46,877 nt of DNA. It comes from Planctomycetaceae bacterium. GTDB lineage: Bacteria > Planctomycetota > Planctomycetia > Pirellulales > Pirellulaceae. Positions 41,548 to 46,877 of the stretch are shown piece by piece (position 1 is the first letter of the stretch; every line of letters begins with the position of its first letter). The translations under genes were made by a program, and so were the position numbers. The stretch lies in assembly GCA_024638965.1 (NCBI GenBank), contig JAHEJI010000017.1, positions 1 to 46,877 on the forward strand, read 5' to 3'. The notes beneath the pieces were generated by a model, which searched no databases, had not been told where the DNA came from, and saw only the letters and a program-made list of their open reading frames with translations.

Positions 41548-43197
41548 ATGAAAAAGTTGCGTGTATTATCGCTCCTGATCGTTTCCTGGATCGTTTGCAG
41601 TTTCCTTTCCATTCCGTCGGTTGCTCAGACTCTTCGCATTGCAACCTACAACTTGCAGGACAAACCGGTTAACGCCAACCATGACGCTGATATTCAAGCC
41701 ATCATCGGGGCGATTGGCGATTACCAAGTGGATGGAGTTGCTAGAAACGTTGATTTGATGGCGTTTCAAGAAGGGCCCGAAAGTACGGGAGCCTACAATT
41801 TTCTTGAAATTGACTTTGAAATTGAGTTCGGCGGCAATTTTGAAGCGATCTTTGCGACCGCTGACCCGGCTGGCGATCGGACGGGTTTCGTTTATAACGC
41901 GGACAAGTTGGTCCTGTTAGACAGTTCTTCTATCGATAATCTGGGATTTACTCACCGCCCCTTGTTAGCAACTTTTCGACCTGTCGGAGGCGAAACGGTT
42001 GACGAGTTTTCGATCCTTACTTTGCACCTGAAGGCCGGTTCGACGACGAATGACTTTGATCAGCGTGAAACCGAAGCGATGCGAATCGGCGATATCGTCG
42101 ACACGTTGCCGACTGGGCGGCCGATGATTTTCCTCGGCGACTTCAATATGAAAGGCAGTGACGAAGCCGCTTGGCCCCAGTTAGTCGCGGCTGGTGTAAG
42201 AGATACGATCAACGCTCCGCTTGGATTAAGAGCAGCCAAATGGAACAACTCGATTGCCTTCCATCCGTTTCATTCGCAGGACACGACTGGATTAAACGGC
42301 GGCATGGACGACCGATTTGATTTGTTCCTTCTAAACTCAGGATTTATGGATCAACGGGGGATTGAATTCAACCCCGCCAGCTTGACAACATTTGGAAACA
42401 ACGGAACCCACGCGCTCAACTCAAACATTATGACGGGCAGCGGTGCGTCATCCGTTCAAGATAGCTTGGTGGCAATCAGTGACCATCTGCCTGTTTTTGC
42501 CGATTTTGACTGGGGCGTCGTGCGATCAATTCCCGACACAATGATGATGGACGAAGCCGCAAATAACTACACCGTTCGACAGACAGGTCCCGTTACGGGA
42601 GGTAATGGGACATCGTTGTTTCAAGTTGAAGGCAGCAGCAACGGTAACTTTTCAAGTTTTGGCGTCATCGATTTTGATATGTCAGGCGTTCTCGCCGTCG
42701 AGACGATCGCATCGCGAATTGAAGAGATTAGTTTGGGCCTGCTACAAGACAACGAGTCGTTCACCAGGGATGGACCCGTCAGTGTTTATGTCACCTCGGC
42801 AGCGGCGGCTGGGGTCACCATCAATTCGAGCATTCAGTTTCAGTCCGGCAACAACCGGATCGATTGTGTGCCGGCGATTTTGTCGAATGGCGCGGAACTC
42901 GCCGCAACCTATCCAGCGGTTCACCATTCGCCCACAGGCAGTGACTTGCCCGACGGAACCAACGATGAAGTTGTTTTGAACCGGGACGCCATTCGCACTG
43001 CAATGCTGAATGCATTGAACAACGATGGATCATTTCGGTTGATCGTCGTGCCTGATCACGCTAGTACCACGGCAACGTATGCGGGCAACACCAACGGCTC
43101 TTTCTCGGGACCGACGATTACCGGACTGTACGATACGAGCAATTCTCATCGGGATTATCAGATTAAAAGCAAGCGCGAAGCCGTTCGCCGACGGTAG
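41548..43197 (+). CDS. Secreted endonuclease/exonuclease/phosphatase-fold protein
   Basis: Exported protein of 549 residues. Signal peptide about 1-27 (ending SVAQ). The EEP fold covers about residues 28-330: TLRIATYNLQD with the conserved Asn, LMAFQEG with the metal-binding Glu, LHLKAGS, FLGDFNMKG (Asp/Asn) and the terminal ISDHLPVFADF with the catalytic His. DNase-I-like nucleases, sphingomyelinases and inositol phosphatases share this set. A second region (about 335-549) has no recognised domain. The gene ends with a basic run (KREAVRRR); no PEP-CTERM sorting signal is seen. The substrate is unknown. Confidence 0.82.
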   Translation: MKKLRVLSLLIVSWIVCSFLSIPSVAQTLRIATYNLQDKPVNANHDADIQAIIGAIGDYQVDGVARNVDLMAFQEGPESTGAYNFLEIDFEIEFGGNFEAIFATADPAGDRTGFVYNADKLVLLDSSSIDNLGFTHRPLLATFRPVGGETVDEFSILTLHLKAGSTTNDFDQRETEAMRIGDIVDTLPTGRPMIFLGDFNMKGSDEAAWPQLVAAGVRDTINAPLGLRAAKWNNSIAFHPFHSQDTTGLNGGMDDRFDLFLLNSGFMDQRGIEFNPASLTTFGNNGTHALNSNIMTGSGASSVQDSLVAISDHLPVFADFDWGVVRSIPDTMMMDEAANNYTVRQTGPVTGGNGTSLFQVEGSSNGNFSSFGVIDFDMSGVLAVETIASRIEEISLGLLQDNESFTRDGPVSVYVTSAAAAGVTINSSIQFQSGNNRIDCVPAILSNGAELAATYPAVHHSPTGSDLPDGTNDEVVLNRDAIRTAMLNALNNDGSFRLIVVPDHASTTATYAGNTNGSFSGPTITGLYDTSNSHRDYQIKSKREAVRRR

Positions 43198-43210
43198 CGG
43201 TTGGGAGTCC

Positions 43211-43298
43211 ACGGTAGACAGGAACGAGCGCAGCGCTGTTCCGGCACTGCCGAGTTAATTGCGATGCGTAGCCGGAACAGCGCGGAGCTTGTTCCGGC
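43211..43298. repeat. Dispersed GCCGGAACAGCGC hairpin repeat, copies 2 and 3
   Basis: GCCGGAACA (43271-43279) and TGTTCCGGC (43290-43298) form a perfect 9-bp stem with the loop GCGCGGAGCT. Just upstream GGAAC...GTTCC in 43221-43242 is a second, inverted copy of the same element. The 13-base start matches the repeat at 5266 exactly. There is no T-run, so the hairpin is not obviously a terminator. Confidence 0.75.
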
Positions 43299-43346
43299 CT
43301 ACAATCTGGCTCTCATCGAAATAGTGACGCTTGATGCATAAATCGC

Positions 43347-43910
43347 TTACCGCAACTGTGCCGTGCGCCTTTTGTAATTGATGTCAACCATTTTGGTAAA
43401 CTCGTTGGGTTGATCGGCGACCGGCGAGAACATCGTGAACGTCCTGGTGTTGCGATCGGGCTGGGAGGTTACGACTTTGTATTCTACTTCTTTGCCGGTC
43501 TCGTCCTGACTCTTCATTTTGTACGTGATCTTACCGGTTGTTTCGTCATACGTCCCTTCCATGTCGGAGGGGTATGCACTTGTTGACTCAAACCAGTTGC
43601 CAATGAATTTTTTTCGTACCGGATCGTAACCGATCATTCCATGTCCAAACGTGGGTTGATCCATGAACTTATACTTAAAATCGATGACTGTCCAAAACTC
43701 GCCGAGCATTTTTACGTTCTCAACACCCTTCGATTTTGCAGGCTCTTGATCCGGTGCCATATAAATTAAGATCTCCGCGTCCCACGTCCCGACTTGATCT
43801 TTGAGTTTTTTGTGCTCGTCCGTCGGCTCTTGCTTCGCATATTCCTGAGCCACGGCCAACTGGCTGGAAATCAATGTCGCGATGCAAACAGCAAGTAATC
43901 TGGCTTTCAT
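43347..43910 (-). CDS. Secreted DUF1579 family protein
   Basis: A 187-residue exported protein. Signal peptide 1-21 (ending AVAQ). The mature part has the DUF1579 features: VGTWDAEILIYMAPDQEP, FWTVIDFKYKFM, GHGMIGYDPVRKKFIGNWFE and the aspartate-rich YDETTGKITYKMKS. DUF1579 proteins are small lipocalin-like beta barrels of unknown role. It is a single gene, with the repeats at 43211 on its downstream side and a gap upstream. Confidence 0.8.
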   Translation of the reverse strand: MKARLLAVCIATLISSQLAVAQEYAKQEPTDEHKKLKDQVGTWDAEILIYMAPDQEPAKSKGVENVKMLGEFWTVIDFKYKFMDQPTFGHGMIGYDPVRKKFIGNWFESTSAYPSDMEGTYDETTGKITYKMKSQDETGKEVEYKVVTSQPDRNTRTFTMFSPVADQPNEFTKMVDINYKRRTAQLR

Positions 43911-43968
43911 TTTTTATTCCCTTCGGATTCTGTGTTTTTTGGCCAAATGATTCGACGGAGTATGCTCA

Positions 43969-44148
43969 ATGACACTTGCTAGTGGCAAACGACGCCCTCT
44001 CCAGGCGACACGTGAGTGTCCCCGCCACGGCGGATGTTCGACGGGGAGGGAAACGGAAGATTCCTTGCGGAATCGACAACCCTCACCCGACGCTGAGACG
44101 TCGATCTCTCCCAACTTGAGATAGGTTTTGTCCCAAAGCAAGTGCCAT
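43969..44148. repeat. Possible MITE-like repeat with 12-bp terminal inverted repeats
   Basis: ATGACACTTGCT (43969-43980) and AGCAAGTGCCAT (44137-44148) are complementary at 11 of 12 positions and border a 180-base segment between the DUF1579 gene and mogA. Inside, GATTCC-ttgc-GGAATC (44059-44074) and other GC-rich hairpins occur and there is no gene. No target-site duplication was identified. Confidence 0.5.
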
Positions 44149-44231
44149 CAGGAGCATGCTGGGCCCAACTTTGGTTCGAAATTCGTGCCTACCAGAAAAT
44201 ACCAGAAATTTTTTGCACCAAAAGCGAATCG

Positions 44232-44771
44232 TCACTTTTTTGGACGGAAAGCGACGATGTGCTCCGGATTGGTTTCAAGAAAAGGTCCCCCGATCAAGTC
44301 GATGCAATAGGGAATTGCTGCAAAAACCGCGTCCAGACATTCCGCGATCGCCTTGGGACTCCCCGGCAAGTTGACAATGAGAGCGCAATTAGCCTCACTT
44401 CGGCGGATTCCAGCAGTTTGGCGAGAGAGAATTGCAGTCGCAACTTTGGTTAAAGAAACAGCTCGCATTTGTTCGCCGAATCCGGGCATCATCTTGTGGC
44501 AGACGGCTTCAGTCGCCTCGGGAGTTACATCACGGGCGGCGGGTCCGGTTCCGCCGGTAACCACGATCAAGCAGCATTTTTCGTGATCGCAAAGGTCGAT
44601 CATCGACTGTTCGATCACTGACTGATCGTCTGGGACCACCTTCGAAACCGGATCCCATGGAGTTGCGACGACAGCATTCAAATAATCGAGAATAGCGGGC
44701 CCGCCACGATCTTCGTATTCGCCTCGGCTGGCTCGATCTGAGACGGTCAAGATTCCGATTCTGGCAGTCAT
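44232..44771 (-). CDS. mogA: Molybdopterin adenylyltransferase (MogA/MoaB family)
   Basis: Trimeric enzyme of molybdenum cofactor synthesis, which adenylylates molybdopterin before molybdate insertion; 179 residues, normal length. Diagnostic are RIGILTVSDRASRGEYEDRGG, the substrate loop VTGGTGPAARDVTPEAT and NLPGSPKAIAECLDAVFAAI. MogA and MoaB are hard to tell apart by motif; the symbol is given on the family level. The gene follows surE by 14 bases in the same direction, so the two are cotranscribed. Confidence 0.85.
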   Translation of the reverse strand: MTARIGILTVSDRASRGEYEDRGGPAILDYLNAVVATPWDPVSKVVPDDQSVIEQSMIDLCDHEKCCLIVVTGGTGPAARDVTPEATEAVCHKMMPGFGEQMRAVSLTKVATAILSRQTAGIRRSEANCALIVNLPGSPKAIAECLDAVFAAIPYCIDLIGGPFLETNPEHIVAFRPKK

Positions 44772-44785
44772 TATTTTGACCGTGA

Positions 44786-45580
44786 TTATTCGCTCGCTTG
44801 GGTTTCAGGCTCGTGTTGTTTTGAAACGCTTTTCAACGTTGCAATTTGATTTGGCTGATTCAAATCAAATGAGATGGGGGTAACGCTGATCTTGCCGGCT
44901 CTTAAGGCCTGGCAGTCTGTTTCGAAGGGAGAGGGTTCCGGGTCAGGTTTGTTATTGGCCCAATAATACGGTCGACCCTTGGGATCAGCCCCTTTTTCAA
45001 AATGGTAGCCCAACAGATTAGTTTCCGCCGGGACAACGACAATTTCAGGTTCGCGTTCCAGAGCAGCCGTAGGAATGTTAACGTTAACGACGGTCTTCGG
45101 AAGATCGAGCGAACCGAACTGTTCGATCAGGGGAATTGCGATTTGCGCGGCTGACGCGAAATCCATTTGCGTGTTGTATTCCAGGCTGATCGCCATTGTG
45201 CGGATTCCAAATGAAGCTGCAGTCAAAGCAGCGCCGACCGTCCCTGAATACCCAACGTTGACTCCCGCGTTTAGTCCGCCGTTAATTCCGCTGATGATTA
45301 AGTCCGGTTTCCAGGGACACAAATCAAACAGAGACAACCTGACGCAGTCAGCTGGTGTTCCGTCAATCGTGTATCCGTCAAATTCGAAAGAGTCCGGCCG
45401 ATCACCCTGGGGTAGCCTTAAAGGAAATAGCGGACGCAAAAAAGTAATCGCCTGGCTGATTCCACTTTGTTCCGATCGAGGTGCGACGACGAACAACTCA
45501 CAGCAGTTCATCAACTCGCGAGCCAATTCGTTAAGCCCTCCGGAATGGATGCCATCGTCGTTGGTCAGTAGTACTTTCAT
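44786..45580 (-). CDS. surE: 5'/3'-nucleotidase SurE
   Basis: Metal-dependent phosphatase that hydrolyses nucleoside 5'- and 3'-monophosphates and short polyphosphates, linked to stationary-phase survival. The 264 residues include the N-terminal metal-binding LLTNDDG (Asp8, Asp9), APRSEQSGISQAIT, the TIDGTPADCVRL loop, and SGINGGLNAGVNVGYSGTVG with the conserved Asn residues. Length matches the family. First gene of the surE-mogA pair; the start ATG has no Shine-Dalgarno. Confidence 0.94.
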   Translation of the reverse strand: MKVLLTNDDGIHSGGLNELARELMNCCELFVVAPRSEQSGISQAITFLRPLFPLRLPQGDRPDSFEFDGYTIDGTPADCVRLSLFDLCPWKPDLIISGINGGLNAGVNVGYSGTVGAALTAASFGIRTMAISLEYNTQMDFASAAQIAIPLIEQFGSLDLPKTVVNVNIPTAALEREPEIVVVPAETNLLGYHFEKGADPKGRPYYWANNKPDPEPSPFETDCQALRAGKISVTPISFDLNQPNQIATLKSVSKQHEPETQASE

Positions 45581-45653
45581 GATGAAATATCGTCATCCGT
45601 GTTGAAGATGTTGTCGGGCAAAAGCAACCTTCGTCGATTGCCGTTGTTTCTCA

Positions 45654-45685
45654 CAAAAAAAGCCGAGCCAACAATTGACTCGGCT
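45654..45685 (-). terminator. Intrinsic terminator after rplS
   Basis: On the minus strand AGCCGAG (45685-45679) pairs with CTCGGCT (45667-45661), around a short loop, followed by a run of seven or more T (to 45654). It begins 20 bases after the rplS stop codon. Confidence 0.85.
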
Positions 45686-45705
45686 GCAATTCACTGTATC
45701 GATTC

Positions 45706-46056
45706 TTATCGGCGTCGTTCTTTCAAACGAACGGCTTTACCAACGCGGTCACGCAAGTAATAAAGCTTTGCTCGACGCACAACCGCCGATCGTTTCACCT
45801 GGACTTTTACGATTCGAGGCGAGTGAACAGGGAACTTACGCTCAACACCCTGCCCCGCCACAATTCGGCGAACGGTAAACATTTCCCGGGCCCCGCTTCC
45901 ACTGCGACCGATCACGGTTCCGCTGAAAACCTGGGTCCGTGATTTCTCGCCTTCGAGAATCAGGCAATGCACGTCTACGGTGTCTCCGACTTCAAACTTG
46001 GGTGGATTCTCGTTTAAGCTGTTTCTTTCGACCAGCTTCATTAAATCATTTGTCAT
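45706..46056 (-). CDS. rplS: 50S ribosomal protein L19
   Basis: Large-subunit protein L19 at the 30S/50S interface, 116 residues, normal size. The N-terminal FEVGDTVDVHCLILEGEKSR, GTVIGRSGSGAREMFTVRRI and the C-terminal KVQVKRSAVVRRAKLYYLRD are characteristic. It lies downstream of trmD on the same strand, the common trmD-rplS order. An intrinsic terminator ends the unit. Confidence 0.95.
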   Translation of the reverse strand: MTNDLMKLVERNSLNENPPKFEVGDTVDVHCLILEGEKSRTQVFSGTVIGRSGSGAREMFTVRRIVAGQGVERKFPVHSPRIVKVQVKRSAVVRRAKLYYLRDRVGKAVRLKERRR

Positions 46057-46094
46057 TGGGTTGGTCCGCTAGGATCAGTTCTAACTGGTATTTT

Positions 46095-46164
46095 ATTGTA
46101 GCTGGATTCGTAAGACTTCAGACGTTTCCGTGCTAAACTGAATTCTCACGACTCCAGCTACAAT
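46095..46164. repeat. Long hairpin repeat between trmD and rplS
   Basis: Arms of 27 bases (46095-46121 and 46138-46164) match at all but three positions, including the perfect outer 12 bases ATTGTAGCTGGA/TCCAGCTACAAT. The loop is 16 bases and no T-run follows. It sits in the 179-base gap of a normally tight ribosomal operon and looks like an inserted repeat; it could also reduce readthrough between trmD and rplS. Confidence 0.65.
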
Positions 46165-46235
46165 GAATTACGAATTTAGCTGCGATCGATTTTATCGGCC
46201 GCAGAATTGCGAATTTTACAATCGTATAAGTCTAT

Positions 46236-46877
46236 TTATTCTTCGATTAAGTCGCTACGGCGAAGCCGTGTATTTTCCAAACTTTTCGCTTTGCGCCAAC
46301 GCTCAATTTCACCGTGATTACCGCTTAGGAGGATTTCGGGGACTTCGAGGCCCTCAAATTCCCTCGGCCGCGTGTATTGTGGATACTCGAGCATCCGATT
46401 TCCCCGGGAAAACGAGTCATCCCAGCTACTCTGTTCGTCGCCCAACACGCCAGGCACCATTCTGACCAGCGAATCGATCATCACCATCGCGGCCACCTCG
46501 CCACCATTGAGGATGTAATCGCCAATCGAAACCTCGATCGGGTGCAGGATTTCGGTCACGCGTTGATCGAATCCTTCATACCGACCACAAAGCAAAATCA
46601 GTCTTGGCTCGACCGCAAGTTCTTCAACGAATTTCTGATCCAGCCGACGACCACTTGGGGTCATCATCACGATTTTGCCCTTCGGTTGGGCCATTGTTTG
46701 GACCGCTCGCACCGAATTAACGACCGGTTCGACCATCAAGATCATTCCGGGGCCGCCACCGAACGGACGATCATCGATCTTCTGGTGTTTGTCGGTCGCC
46801 CAATCACGCAGATTATGGACTTGAACATCAACAAGCTGTCCTTCGATCGCCTTATTCAACAGGCTTTGACTCATGTA
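46236..46877 (-). CDS. trmD: tRNA (guanine-37-N1)-methyltransferase, 5' part cut by window edge
   Basis: SPOUT-family enzyme that methylates G37 next to the anticodon to prevent frameshifts. The visible 213 codons hold the trefoil-knot features: HNLRDWATDKHQKIDDRPFG, GGGPGM, LLCGRYEGFDQRV and VSIGDYILNGGE. The Met at 46874 is internal: by homology about 15-20 residues, including the usual MRFDI start, lie beyond 46877, so the frame is open to the edge. No sign of damage in what is visible. Confidence 0.95.
   Translation of the reverse strand, partial: YMSQSLLNKAIEGQLVDVQVHNLRDWATDKHQKIDDRPFGGGPGMILMVEPVVNSVRAVQTMAQPKGKIVMMTPSGRRLDQKFVEELAVEPRLILLCGRYEGFDQRVTEILHPIEVSIGDYILNGGEVAAMVMIDSLVRMVPGVLGDEQSSWDDSFSRGNRMLEYPQYTRPREFEGLEVPEILLSGNHGEIERWRKAKSLENTRLRRSDLIEE

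Overview
The window looks like a chromosomal segment of a planctomycete, most likely a Rhodopirellula-like member of the Pirellulales. Support comes from protein style, not from a database search: a PQQ-propeller protein opening its mature part with DWPQWRG, a very long lipidated TolC protein, a small membrane protein starting with an FSVATLL segment, SIMPL, DUF1579 and TerB-like proteins, an integron integrase of the environmental type, a RAYT transposase, and many dispersed hairpin repeats between genes. Shine-Dalgarno sequences are strong at some genes and absent at others. No tRNA, rRNA or CRISPR array was seen.

Layout. 0.1-4.5 kb: a NadD-like nucleotidyltransferase (minus) diverges from the translation cluster rpsB-tsf-pyrH-frr (plus). 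4.5-8.6 kb: a small unknown gene and a two-gene operon of membrane-anchored SPFH proteins (minus). 8.6-9.6 kb: about 1 kb without genes, holding repeats and a candidate minus-strand structured RNA with an intrinsic terminator. 9.6-10.8 kb: carA. 11.2-16.8 kb: a tetR - membrane fusion protein - RND pump operon (minus), with a sigma-70-like promoter whose spacer is almost exactly filled by a 20-bp palindromic operator. 17.2-21.2 kb: a nucleotidyltransferase-HD protein, a PQQ propeller protein and a secreted Arg/Gly-rich protein (plus). 21.4-27.7 kb: an FtsX-type permease and a HlyD-type adaptor (minus) diverging from a TolC-type outer membrane factor (plus), with no ATPase gene alongside. 27.8-34.3 kb: minus-strand genes for a SIMPL protein, an ECF sigma/anti-sigma/secreted coiled-coil set, an arrestin-like protein, a tandem methyltransferase and a TerB-like protein. 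34.7-37.4 kb: a 909-residue exported protein of unknown function.

Accessory part, 37.5-41.5 kb: an integron integrase gene with a candidate attI region, one membrane-protein cassette and one well-formed attC-like site, followed by a RAYT transposase gene flanked by an exact 16-bp inverted repeat and further short repeats. 41.5-46.9 kb returns to ordinary genes: a secreted endonuclease/exonuclease/phosphatase-fold protein, a DUF1579 protein, mogA, surE, rplS and the 5'-truncated trmD at the window edge.

Functional themes: translation (rpsB, tsf, frr, rplS, trmD), nucleotide metabolism (pyrH, carA, surE), envelope transport (an RND tripartite pump and an ABC-type permease/adaptor/TolC set), membrane organisation (SPFH pair), envelope signalling (ECF sigma and its likely anti-sigma) and gene capture (integron). 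All functions are read from motifs and gene order; no alignment or structure prediction was run.
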